Below are positions 26,019 to 34,515 of a stretch of 64,000 nt of DNA, piece by piece. Position numbers and translations under genes: made by a program. The notes below the pieces were generated by a model. The model saw nothing but the letters and a program-made list of their open reading frames with translations, searched no databases and was not told the origin of the DNA. The number at the start of each line of letters is the position of its first letter. Within the stretch, counting starts at the first letter, position 1. The DNA is from Halorussus limi (GTDB lineage Archaea > Halobacteriota > Halobacteria > Halobacteriales > Haladaptataceae), in NCBI RefSeq assembly GCF_023238205.1, contig NZ_CP096661.1:247373-311372 (forward strand), in the 5' to 3' direction.

Positions 26019-26268
26019 ACGCCCGAGGTAGGAACAACCGTAAGTTAAAAACGTTGAAACGTTGGCGAACTGCGAGATTCGTCCGGCCGCAAACCGGTGG
26101 AAGGCCGCTCCCGGGCGTGACTCATCGGAATCTCAGTGAACCCACCGGCGAAGCGGGACGCCTGAGCAGGACGTGGTGGACGCGGTAGCCGACGACCTGC
26201 CCGCCGCCGAGGAGCGCGACGCGGAGACAACTACACCCACTTTAGACAACGATATACATTTCTCTGCG

Positions 26269-27447
26269 CTACGTCGGCGCCGCGTCGGCGGTTCCCTCCC
26301 GAATCGGCCGCGTGACGACCCAGAGGAGGCCGCCGGCGAGCGACGCGGCCACGCCGGTCACCGAGAGGAACGTCACCGGACCGACGGCGGCCGCGACCCG
26401 GCCGCCGAGGACGTTCGCGGTCCCAGACGCGAGCGTGAGCGCCATCGAGACGCCCGACAGCACCGTCGCGCGCCCCACGTCCTCCAGTCGGTCGTTGATG
26501 TACTCGTTCCGGACGGGACGGGTGATTCGCTGGAGGCCGCGCCTGACGAACAGCGCGGGGACCAGCAGCACCGGAACGACGGTAAAGCTGGCGTACGCGA
26601 CTCCGACGACGGGAACGAGCAGCACCAGCACGCCCCGCGTCCCGAGTCGGTCTTGGGCCGGCCCGGCCGCGCTCGCGGCGACCGCCGAGACCAGTTTGAA
26701 CCCGGCGTAGAGGACGCCCAGTCCGGCGACGGGGACGCCGACGGCGCGCATCGCGGGCTGTTCGAACACCCGCGTCACCGAGAAGACGAGGTTGAACAGC
26801 GCGGCGTAGAGGACTATCCAGCGCAGCGACGCCCGCGAGAGTTGCGTCCGGAGCACGCGACCCGCCTCGCGGACGCTCATCCGGTCGTCCTCGCCGTCGC
26901 CCCGCGTCGTCGGGAGCGTGGCCAACAGCGGGAGGCCGAGCGCCGCCAGTCCCGCGTTCGCGAGGAACGGAACGGACGGGTCGACGGTGTACAGCAGACT
27001 GGCGGCGAGCGCCGTAATCCCGGAGACGAGTCGCAGGGCCGAGTCGGCGCGACCGCTGATTCGGGCGTACTCGTCCTCGGCGTCTCGTTCGGCGAGCAGT
27101 TCGTACAGCCACGCGTCCACGGTTCCGGTCCGGAACGTCCACCCGACCGCCCAGACGACGTAGACGACGGCGAAGTCGGCGGTTGAGTCGGCGACGCTGA
27201 ACCCGAGCATCACCGCGGTGACGATTGCGCTTCCGACCGCGAGCGCGTTCCGGCGGCCGAGTCGGTCGCCGAGGTAGCCGGTCGGTAGCTCCGAGGCGAC
27301 CATCGAGAACAGGAACGCCCCCTGCACGAAGCCGATGTCGGCGAGGCCCAGCCCCCGGGCCTCCATGTAAATCACGGAGACCGGGATGTAGAACCCGGGG
27401 GAGAGCGTCGCGCGGTAGAGGTAGTAGCGACGCACCAGCGAGACCAT
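26269..27447 (-). CDS. MFS transporter
   Basis: 392 residues with about 12 membrane segments. The first loop motif GYLGDRLGRRNALAVG (residues about 57-72) is the classical MFS motif A between helices 2 and 3. The C-terminal half lacks long loops. Substrate cannot be deduced. It is a single gene, with its start at the ATG at 27447, next to a stretch of gene fragments (27508-28019). Confidence 0.88.
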   Translation of the reverse strand: MVSLVRRYYLYRATLSPGFYIPVSVIYMEARGLGLADIGFVQGAFLFSMVASELPTGYLGDRLGRRNALAVGSAIVTAVMLGFSVADSTADFAVVYVVWAVGWTFRTGTVDAWLYELLAERDAEDEYARISGRADSALRLVSGITALAASLLYTVDPSVPFLANAGLAALGLPLLATLPTTRGDGEDDRMSVREAGRVLRTQLSRASLRWIVLYAALFNLVFSVTRVFEQPAMRAVGVPVAGLGVLYAGFKLVSAVAASAAGPAQDRLGTRGVLVLLVPVVGVAYASFTVVPVLLVPALFVRRGLQRITRPVRNEYINDRLEDVGRATVLSGVSMALTLASGTANVLGGRVAAAVGPVTFLSVTGVAASLAGGLLWVVTRPIREGTADAAPT

Positions 27448-27507
27448 ACGCTCGCTACTCGGAGCGACGGAAAAAGCCTTCCCGGAAACGAATTCCTGTA
27501 AGCGCCG

Positions 27508-27760
27508 CTACTGGAACTCGTTCGATGGGCCTCGCACCGGTTCGGCGTCGGCCCGCACCGCCTCCATCAGTTCGAGGACCCAGTGGCTGTGAGCCAGCGG
27601 GACCGGCGGTTGCTCGCCGCGCTCCAGCGCCGCCGCGGCCCCGTCGAACAGGTAGTAGTGGCCGTCCGCGCTCTCGTCGCGGTGGTAGTCGAGTTCCTCC
27701 TCCGCGCGGTCGAGCGCGTACTCTCGGAGCCGTAGACCCGAATCCGGTCGTTCGGGGCCT
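27508..27760 (-). pseudogene. Gfo/Idh/MocA oxidoreductase, C-terminal remnant
   Basis: The last 73 codons read LREYALDRAEEELDYHRDES ... YYLFDGAAAALERGEQPPVP ... AHSHWVLELMEAV, the C-terminal part of a Gfo/Idh/MocA sugar oxidoreductase. Just upstream the adjacent frame reads APNDRIRVYGSE, the strand that normally precedes it, so a small frameshift lies near 27727. Beyond about 27760 a stop occurs and similarity ends. The NAD-binding domain is missing. This is a truncated, shifted remnant. Confidence 0.6.
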
Positions 27761-27774
27761 ACCCGCCGAGGGCC

Positions 27775-28019
27775 GTCACCGAGCAGAGCGCCACGACCTG
27801 CCCGCCGAGGCGCGCGCCCAGTTCCTCGCCGACGCCGGGACGACCTACTGCGAGGCCGGGCGACTGGCCGCGGGTCGGCCCTACCTCCGGCGGGCGCTCG
27901 AACTGGATTTCCGACCGAACGCGGCCGCGGCGTTGCTGTTCTCGCTGTCAGGGTCGCCGCGGGTGTTCGATGCCGGGATGGACGCGGTGTACGGCGTCGA
28001 GCAACGACTCGCGCGGTGA
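27775..28019 (+). pseudogene. Glycosyltransferase-like C-terminal remnant
   Basis: The plus strand reads HDLPAEARAQFLADAGTTYC ... AGRLAAGRPYLRRALELDFR ... AAAALLFSLSGSPRVFDAGM, the TPR-like tail seen at the C-terminus of many haloarchaeal family 2 glycosyltransferases. The catalytic GT-A domain is missing; the sequence begins abruptly next to the Gfo/Idh/MocA remnant on the other strand. The two fragments point away from each other, as left by one deletion across a divergent pair. Confidence 0.5.
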
Positions 28020-28055
28020 GGGTGAGTAAAATCGAGTGACGAGATAGACGGTCCG

Positions 28056-28748
28056 TTAGACGAGAGACGTAGAGAGGTCCACGTCGAGACCTAACCGATT
28101 GCCGAGGTCCCACATCGTCGCCAGATTGCTGGAGACCACCGGAACGCCGAGACGTTCCTCGCAGGCGGCCAGCGCCGAGAGGGAGCGGTAGTTCGTGCAG
28201 GAAACGAAGACCCCGTCTACGTCGGGGTCGTCGCCGAGCGACGACCGGACCTGCCGTTCGGCGTCGGAGGGAGTGAGTCCGCCGATTTCGGTGTTCTCGA
28301 CGAGTCCCCGCCCGTCGATAGACGCGACGTCGAACCCCGACTCGGTGAGATACTCCCGCTCCAGTTCGTCGAGTTCGGACGCGTAGGGCGTGACGACGGC
28401 CAACGTCTCCACGTCGAGTTCGTCCAACGCTCTGGTCACCGATAGCGCCGTCGCAACCGCGGGCGCTCCCGTCAGCTCCGACAAGCGCGACTCCAGTTCG
28501 GTGTCGAAGCCGGTCCCGTGGAGGAGACTGCCCGTGGTGCAGGCGTACGCCACACCGTCGACGTCCGCGTGGGAGAGTAGTTCGGCCGCTCTCTCGGCCC
28601 CGTCCGCCATCTCGTCGAGTCGGTCGGCAGTGACGTCTTCGAGGGGCATCCGAGCGGCGTGAACCGTGCTGTCGTCGGGAGCCATCGCCCGGAATTCGGG
28701 CTCTGCGGTCGTGTTCGAAGACGGGACCACGAGTCCGAGTCGCGCCAT
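28056..28748 (-). CDS. Asp/Glu racemase superfamily, maleate isomerase-like
   Basis: 230 residues with the two-domain aspartate/glutamate racemase fold. The two active-site cysteines are C70 (VAYACTTGS) and C184 (FVSCTNYRS). The N-terminal LGLVVPSSNTTAEPEF matches the maleate isomerase/arylmalonate decarboxylase branch, which acts on dicarboxylates, rather than PLP-free amino acid racemases. Its ATG overlaps the stop codon of hyuB by one base, so it belongs to the same operon. Likely roles are racemising or isomerising the product or substrate of the HyuA/HyuB amidohydrolase, as hydantoin racemases do (inference). Confidence 0.85.
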   Translation of the reverse strand: MARLGLVVPSSNTTAEPEFRAMAPDDSTVHAARMPLEDVTADRLDEMADGAERAAELLSHADVDGVAYACTTGSLLHGTGFDTELESRLSELTGAPAVATALSVTRALDELDVETLAVVTPYASELDELEREYLTESGFDVASIDGRGLVENTEIGGLTPSDAERQVRSSLGDDPDVDGVFVSCTNYRSLSALAACEERLGVPVVSSNLATMWDLGNRLGLDVDLSTSLV

Positions 28749-30382
28749 CAGTCCGTCACCTTCTCGTCCCGCCGGTCGCGCTCTCTGGCCTCCGGGTCGC
28801 GTTCGTCCGGGTCGCCGTGCCCGCCGCCGCCGGGCGTGAGTATCGTCACGGTGGTTCCGGCGTCCACGTCGACCGATGCCTTCGACGGGACCTGCTCGCC
28901 GTCTACGAGATTCTCTCCGGTCGCTCCGTCGTCGCCACCGTCGACGCCGGCGGGTGCGGTCCGTCTCCGCTCGGTGAGCAGGGAGACGGTCGCGTCCGTC
29001 TCGACGGTCACCGACCGCTCGAGGCCCAACCCGCCGCGATACCGGCCGTCTCCGCCGCTCGATTCCCGGAGCGCGTATCTCTCCAGACGCAACGGGTACT
29101 CGGCCTCCATCGCTTCGATGGGCGTGTTGAGCGTGTTCGTCATCCCCACTTGGACCCCGTCCATGCCGTCCTTGTCGGGTCTCGCACCGAACCCGCCGCC
29201 GATGGTCTCGTAGTAGGTGAACTCGCCGGTTCGGTCGCCGATTATCAGGTTGTTCATCGTGCCCTGACCGCCGGCGGGCACCCGGTCCGGAATCGCCTGC
29301 GCGAGCGCTTCCAGCGTGACGTCCGTGACCCGTTGGCTGGTCTCGACGTTACCGCCGACGACGGCGGCGGGCGGGGACGGGTTGAGAACCGACCGTTCCG
29401 GGGCGGAGACGGTCACTCGCTCGTAGCACCCGTGATTCGGCGGAATCTCGGGGTCGGTCACCGCGCGGACGACGAAGTAGACCGCGCTCTTCGCCACGGA
29501 CAGCGGAGCGTTGAGGTTTCCGGCGACTTGGTCGGCCGTCCCGGAGAAATCGACGTCGATGGAGGACCCGTCGACGGTGACCGTCGCCTCGATGGGGATG
29601 TCGTCGTTCGTCACCCCGTCGCCTTCGAGTACGTCGCGAGCGCGGTACTCACCGTCCGGGAGTTCCGACAGTTCGGCTTCCATGCGTTCCCGCGAGTAAT
29701 CGACCACGGCGTCGAAGGCTTCCAACAGCAGCGACCCGTGTTCGTCGAGGAGTTCGCCGATTCGTTCCTCCGCACGGTCGTTCGCGGCCCGTTGGGCCCG
29801 GAGGTCCGCCCGTCGCTCGTCGGGCGTTCTGACGTTGGCCAGAATCATCTCGTGGACCTCGTCGTTCGGTTCCCCGCCGTCGACGAGGCGGACGGCCGGG
29901 AGTCGTAGCCCCTCCTCGTAGATTTCCTTGGCCCCCGGAGGCATACTTCCCGGGGAACTACCGCCGACGTCCGCGTGGTGTGCCCGCGAAACGGCGAACC
30001 CGATGACCTCGTCCCGGGGCGCGATAGTCGAGACGAGCGTTATGTCGGGCAGGTGGGTGCCGCCCTCGAACGGGTCGTTGACGATGAAGACGTCTCCGGG
30101 TTTCGGGTCCTTGTCCATCACCACGTCGACCGCGTCGGGCATCGCCCCCAGATGGACGGGGATGTGCTCGGCCTGCGCTATCATCTTCCCCTCGGCGTCG
30201 AAGAGCGCGGTCGAGCAGTCCTGACGCTCCTTGATGTTCGGCGAGTACGAACCGGTGATGAGGACGTGCCCCATCTCCTCCGCGATGCTCTCTAGCTGAT
30301 TCCTGAGGATTTCGAGCGTGACTGGGTCGATATCGTCGGTTGTGCTACTCATGTCGGTCTTACCCCCTGTGTCGGATTCCAT
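28748..30382 (-). CDS. hyuB: Hydantoinase B/oxoprolinase subunit
   Basis: About 544 residues, the HyuB subunit of ATP-dependent hydantoinases, 5-oxoprolinases and acetone carboxylase relatives. Family blocks visible: DPVTLEILRNQLESIAEEMG, DVFIVNDPFEGGTHLPDI, HHADVGGSSPGSMPP, LSVAKSAVYFVVRAV, GGQGTMNN, and the glycine-rich TPGGGGHGDP near the end. With HyuA it opens a cyclic amide at the expense of ATP. The ATG at 30382 leaves an 18-base gap to hyuA; the ATG at 30352 (MSSTTDDIDP) is an alternative. The exact substrate is unknown. Confidence 0.92.
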   Translation of the reverse strand: MESDTGGKTDMSSTTDDIDPVTLEILRNQLESIAEEMGHVLITGSYSPNIKERQDCSTALFDAEGKMIAQAEHIPVHLGAMPDAVDVVMDKDPKPGDVFIVNDPFEGGTHLPDITLVSTIAPRDEVIGFAVSRAHHADVGGSSPGSMPPGAKEIYEEGLRLPAVRLVDGGEPNDEVHEMILANVRTPDERRADLRAQRAANDRAEERIGELLDEHGSLLLEAFDAVVDYSRERMEAELSELPDGEYRARDVLEGDGVTNDDIPIEATVTVDGSSIDVDFSGTADQVAGNLNAPLSVAKSAVYFVVRAVTDPEIPPNHGCYERVTVSAPERSVLNPSPPAAVVGGNVETSQRVTDVTLEALAQAIPDRVPAGGQGTMNNLIIGDRTGEFTYYETIGGGFGARPDKDGMDGVQVGMTNTLNTPIEAMEAEYPLRLERYALRESSGGDGRYRGGLGLERSVTVETDATVSLLTERRRTAPAGVDGGDDGATGENLVDGEQVPSKASVDVDAGTTVTILTPGGGGHGDPDERDPEARERDRRDEKVTD

Positions 30383-30400
30383 CGTAGCGAGTGTTCGTCG

Positions 30401-32407
30401 TCATTCTTCGCCCACTTCGGACACCAACGCGCCGTCTTCGCGGACCCGCACGTCCCACGCGGGCGGAATGACGACGGTGCTTTCGTCCTGTTCGATTACG
30501 GCCGGCCCCTCGACGCTCCGCCCCGGGGCCAACTTCTCGCGGTGAAGGACGGGCGTCTCGTACACGCCGTCCTCGAAGGTCGCCTCCCGGGTCCCCTTCA
30601 GCGGGTCACCGCCGGATTGATACCGGATATCCGGGTCGTCGCGCGCGATAGTCGCCGAAACGCGACAGTTGACCAAGTGGACCGGTTCGTCCATTCGATA
30701 CCCGTAGGCGACTTCGTGGGCCTCCGCGAATCGCCTCTCGGCGTCGGCGGGGTCGAACGACTCGCCCACGTCGACGGTGAGTTCGAAACTTTGACCGGCA
30801 TAGCTGAGGTCGGCGGAGTACTCTATCGCGGCGCGCTCTCCGTCGCTGACCTCCGTGAGAACTCGGTCCTCCAGTTCGGAATAAACTTCGTCCACGGCGT
30901 CGGGGTCGACGGAGTCGAGCGACCGCTGGAAGGTTCGGACCGCGTCCTGCTTTTCGTCGGCGGCGAGCAGGCCGTACGCCGACAGGACTCCCGACGCCCG
31001 CGGGATAACCACGCGGTCCATGTCGAGGTTATCAGCGATGGAGACGGCGTGCATCGGTCCGGCGCCGCCGAACGCGACCAGTCCGAACTTGCGCGGGTCG
31101 AACCCGCGCTCCACGGTCACGGACCGAATCGCTCGCGTCATGTTCGCGTTGGCGACTCGGTAGACGCCCCGTGCGGCCTCGACCGGGCCGTCCATGCCGG
31201 CCTCCTCGGCGAGGTCGGCCAAGGCGTCGTGGGCCGCCTGCTCGTCGAGCGACAACTCTCCGCCGAGACTCGTGCTGGACCCGATGTATCCGAGCACGAG
31301 ATTGGCGTCCGTAACCGTCGGTTCGGTGCCGCCGCGCCCGTAACAGGCGGGCCCCGGTTCGGCCCCCGCCGACCGAGGGCCGATTCGGAGGGCACCGCCG
31401 GAGTCGACCCACGCTATCGACCCGCCGCCTGCGCCGACCGTCTCGATGTCGACCAGCGGCGTCTTGATGGGTCGGTCGCTGATGGACCCGTCCGTCGTTC
31501 GCTCGACTTCGCCGTCCCGAACGAGACTGACGTCGCTCGACGTACCGCCCATGTCGAACGTGACGAGTCCCGAGTTCGGTTCGTCGCCACTGTCGCCGGC
31601 CATCGCGTTCGCGCCCACGACGCCCGCGGCAGGCCCCGAAAGTACGGTCAGGACGGCGTTCTGGCGAACCGCTTTCGCGTCGGTGATTCCCCCGTTGGCC
31701 TGCATGATTCGAGGTTGGGGAACGCCCGCCTCGGACGCTCGCTCGGAGAGGTGGCCGATGTACCGGTCGATTGCCGGTCGGACGTACGCGTCGACGACGG
31801 TCGTCGAGGTTCGCTCGTACTCGCGGAACTCGCCCAAGACCTCGTGCGATGCCGAGACGGGAACGTCGAGTTCCTCCCGGAGTATCCGGACGACGCGCCG
31901 TTCGTTCTCCGGGTGTGCGTACGCGTGGAGGAGCGACACGGCGACCGCTTCGGCGCCGTCCTCGCGTATCTCCTCGGCCACCCGTCGGACGTCCGCCTCG
32001 TCTACGGGCCGTTCGATGCCCTCAGTGGTCGTCCGCTCGGCCACTTCGTACCGGCGACGCCGGGGGACGAGCGGCGTCGGTTTCTCCGCTTCGAGGTCGT
32101 ACAACGCCGGCCTGTCTTGGCGACCTATCTCGAGAACGTCCCGGAATCCCTCGGTGGTGACGAGAGCGGTTTTCGCGCCCGACTCTTCGAGCAGCGCGTT
32201 GACCGAGACGGTCATCGCGTGCGAGAACTCGTCGAGTTCGTCGGGAGCGATGCCGGCGTCGCTACAGGCCTTCTCGATGCCGGCCATCACGCCTTCGCTC
32301 TGGTCCTCGGTACTCGGAACCTTGGCCGTGACGAGTTCACCGTCGACCAACAGCGTCACGTCGGTGAACGTACCGCCCACGTCGACCCCGACCACCCGGT
32401 CGGCCAT
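30401..32407 (-). CDS. hyuA: Hydantoinase A/oxoprolinase subunit (ATPase)
   Basis: 668 residues. The N-terminal actin-like phosphate loop VVGVDVGGTFTDVTLL and the later FDMGGTSSDVSLV and GGGSIAWVD segments are the ATP-binding signatures of HyuA. The family phosphorylates the amide oxygen of hydantoins, 5-oxoproline or N-methylhydantoin so that the ring can be hydrolysed. Its ATG directly follows the stop of the transporter gene (32408) without a gap. Order on the minus strand is regulator, transporter, hyuA, hyuB, racemase: a self-contained catabolic unit. Confidence 0.93.
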   Translation of the reverse strand: MADRVVGVDVGGTFTDVTLLVDGELVTAKVPSTEDQSEGVMAGIEKACSDAGIAPDELDEFSHAMTVSVNALLEESGAKTALVTTEGFRDVLEIGRQDRPALYDLEAEKPTPLVPRRRRYEVAERTTTEGIERPVDEADVRRVAEEIREDGAEAVAVSLLHAYAHPENERRVVRILREELDVPVSASHEVLGEFREYERTSTTVVDAYVRPAIDRYIGHLSERASEAGVPQPRIMQANGGITDAKAVRQNAVLTVLSGPAAGVVGANAMAGDSGDEPNSGLVTFDMGGTSSDVSLVRDGEVERTTDGSISDRPIKTPLVDIETVGAGGGSIAWVDSGGALRIGPRSAGAEPGPACYGRGGTEPTVTDANLVLGYIGSSTSLGGELSLDEQAAHDALADLAEEAGMDGPVEAARGVYRVANANMTRAIRSVTVERGFDPRKFGLVAFGGAGPMHAVSIADNLDMDRVVIPRASGVLSAYGLLAADEKQDAVRTFQRSLDSVDPDAVDEVYSELEDRVLTEVSDGERAAIEYSADLSYAGQSFELTVDVGESFDPADAERRFAEAHEVAYGYRMDEPVHLVNCRVSATIARDDPDIRYQSGGDPLKGTREATFEDGVYETPVLHREKLAPGRSVEGPAVIEQDESTVVIPPAWDVRVREDGALVSEVGEE

Positions 32408-33616
32408 CTACAGTACCCCCGCCACGCTGAGCAGCGTTCGGATGCCGAGCCAGACCACGATGATAGTGACGACGGCCCCGAGGGTGTTCGTGACGGGACC
32501 GTTCGTGTACTGCCCGAGCAGGTCGTCTTGGTTCATCGCGTAGATGAGGAAGATGGCGACGATGGGGAGCAGAATCCCGTTCACGACCTGCGCGAAGACG
32601 ATGATCTCGACCGGACTGCCGCCGAGCAGGACCGACAACACGCCGACCGCGAGGATGACGCCCCAGACCGCTCGGAACTTGGTGCTCTGCATGTCCGAGT
32701 CCCAACCGAGGGCGCCCGTCGTCGCCCACGCCCCTGCCAGCGGCGCGGTGGTCGCGCTAGTGAACCCCGCGGCGAACAGGCCGATGCTGAAGAACAGTTT
32801 GGCGTACGGGCCGGCGAGCGGCTTGAGTTGCTCGGCCATTCGCCCGACGTTGCTTATCTGAGTACCGGTCTCGAAGGCGGCGGCCGCGGTGACCATTATC
32901 GTAATCGTGATGAAACCGCCGAGCGCGATGGACAGGACGGTGTCCGTGCGGGATTGGGGCAGGTCACCGGGGCCGGACCAGCGTTCCTGAACGTTGCTCG
33001 CGTGGAGGAACAGATTGTAGCCCACGATGGTCGTGCCGACCAAACCGGTGATGAGATAGAGCGACCCGGACGGGATTCCGGGGACGAACCCCGCGAAGAT
33101 GGCTCCCACGTCCGGCCCTATCAGGATGGCCGAGGTCACGAACGAGAGGGCCATGATGACCACGAGTCCCACCAACGCCCGCTCGATAACTTTGTACCGA
33201 CCGGTGTACAGCAACACGCCGGCGACGAGTCCCATGAGGACGCCCCAGACGGTGGAACTCACGCCCGTGATGGTCGCCAGTCCCGCGGCGCCACCCAGAA
33301 TGTTTCCGGCCTCGTAGGCCGCCGTTCCGATGCCGATTGCGCCCACGACGAGGAAGATGCTCAAGTACTCGACGACGGGATTGTCGAACCGTTCCCGAAG
33401 GGCCTCGCCCAGTCCTTCGCCCGAGATGAGGCCCAAACGCGCGCTCATCTCTTGGAGAACGATGGTGGCGATGACCGAGAACGCAATCGTCCAGAGGAGT
33501 GCGTATCCGAATCGTGCGCCCGTTACACTAGCCGTCGTAACCGTGCCAGGACCGATGAACGCCGCTGCAACCATTGCACCGGGGCCGATGGCCTTGAGTC
33601 GTTGGACAACCTTCAT
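32408..33616 (-). CDS. Nramp-fold transporter lacking the metal-binding residues
   Basis: 402 residues with about 11 membrane helices of the Nramp (SLC11) family. Helix 1 of metal-transporting Nramps has DPGN; here the aligned residues are G22-P-G-T25. Helix 6 normally has MPH; here it is V198-G-Y200 in GTTIVGYNLFLHASNV. So the Asp, Asn and Met that hold Mn2+ or Fe2+ are all replaced. The rest of both helices aligns well. With hyuA, hyuB and a racemase directly downstream, uptake of an organic substrate for that pathway is the best guess (inference). A Mg2+ carrier of the NRMT type is an alternative, though those changes differ. Confidence 0.85.
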   Translation of the reverse strand: MKVVQRLKAIGPGAMVAAAFIGPGTVTTASVTGARFGYALLWTIAFSVIATIVLQEMSARLGLISGEGLGEALRERFDNPVVEYLSIFLVVGAIGIGTAAYEAGNILGGAAGLATITGVSSTVWGVLMGLVAGVLLYTGRYKVIERALVGLVVIMALSFVTSAILIGPDVGAIFAGFVPGIPSGSLYLITGLVGTTIVGYNLFLHASNVQERWSGPGDLPQSRTDTVLSIALGGFITITIMVTAAAAFETGTQISNVGRMAEQLKPLAGPYAKLFFSIGLFAAGFTSATTAPLAGAWATTGALGWDSDMQSTKFRAVWGVILAVGVLSVLLGGSPVEIIVFAQVVNGILLPIVAIFLIYAMNQDDLLGQYTNGPVTNTLGAVVTIIVVWLGIRTLLSVAGVL

Positions 33617-33714
33617 AGTCGTTTACGTTGATATCCATTGTCACGGTAACGGCAATCAAACAAAAGGGTTGTTGTGAATCCTGTGCATCTTCTGCATCAC
33701 GTGTGTGAAAATGT

Positions 33715-33732
33715 AGTGAATAGTGATTCACT
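33715..33732. terminator. 7-bp hairpin at the end of the RHH gene
   Basis: AGTGAAT, loop AGTG, ATTCACT. It overlaps the stop codon of the RHH gene at 33728 and lies about 100 bases ahead of the transporter start. It may end the regulator transcript or be an operator for the RHH protein. Confidence 0.35.
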
Positions 33733-34273
33733 CGTCACGTTCTGTCAGCAACACCTTGGAGACGCTCTCCTCGATGTCGATTTCGAAGGGCAAGCCCTCG
33801 ACGCTCCCCTGTATGAACCGCATCATGAACCAACGGAGCGATTCGGACGGGAACACCACGTGGTAGCTGTCGCCCTCCGTTTTCCGGACCGTCAGGAACC
33901 CGCAGAGCGATAGCCAATCGAGGACCTCGCCCAGCGAATCGAACCGCTCGGCGTACTCCTGAGAGTGGTAGTGAGCGACTCTATCGACCGTTTGGAGAAA
34001 CTCGGAGTCACCCGTTTCGCCGTCGTACACTTGGTTCAGGAACGCGTGGAGCAAGTCGACGTCCAGCAAGACGTGTTCGCCCGTCGTCAGCATCTGGTAG
34101 TAGGTCTGCAAATCGTCGCTGTCGCTCGTCTTCGCGGACTCGTAGTTAGCCGCGTAGAACGACACCGCCCTGCGGATTATCTCGCTTCGGCTCTCGTCGG
34201 TCTGCTCGGTCAGCTGTTCGAGCGCGGCTTTCGCGTCGTCGTCGAGCGACACTGTCACGCGGTCCCCTGGCAT
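33728..34273 (-). CDS. Ribbon-helix-helix transcriptional regulator with C-terminal domain
   Basis: 181 residues. The N-terminal 45 (DRVTVSLDDDAKAALEQLTE then SRSEIIRRAVSFYAANYE) are a CopG/Arc-type ribbon-helix-helix DNA-binding domain. The remaining 135 residues are a helical domain without recognised motifs, possibly a ligand-sensing part. It stands at the head of the transporter-hyuAB-racemase operon on the same strand and probably controls it (inference). The ATG at 34273 is chosen over an upstream frame start because the RHH domain begins there, and an acttatag TATA element lies about 30 bases upstream. Confidence 0.82.
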   Translation of the reverse strand: MPGDRVTVSLDDDAKAALEQLTEQTDESRSEIIRRAVSFYAANYESAKTSDSDDLQTYYQMLTTGEHVLLDVDLLHAFLNQVYDGETGDSEFLQTVDRVAHYHSQEYAERFDSLGEVLDWLSLCGFLTVRKTEGDSYHVVFPSESLRWFMMRFIQGSVEGLPFEIDIEESVSKVLLTERDE

Positions 34274-34515
34274 AGTTCGTCTTACGAAAGGAGTCACCTA
34301 TAAGTAGCGTTCTTATCGTGAGACCGATTCCCCTACGAAGTGAGAGGTTTTAGCTACGGGTGTAGCACAGACTCCAATCGTTCGACAGAATGCCTCGATA
34401 CGACTGAGCCGGTTTCGCGGAACGCGAATAGGAAATCACCACTTTCGAAGAACGCGACGGGCGGAAGCCGACCGGACGCGTCCGACGCTCGGAGTCGCTC
34501 GGGCCGCGGTGACGC

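Noticed and set aside
26019..26268. Possible short genes between the ABC ATPase and the MFS gene
   Set aside because: Frames on both strands have Arg/Pro-rich or broken sequence without a plausible start and promoter pair.
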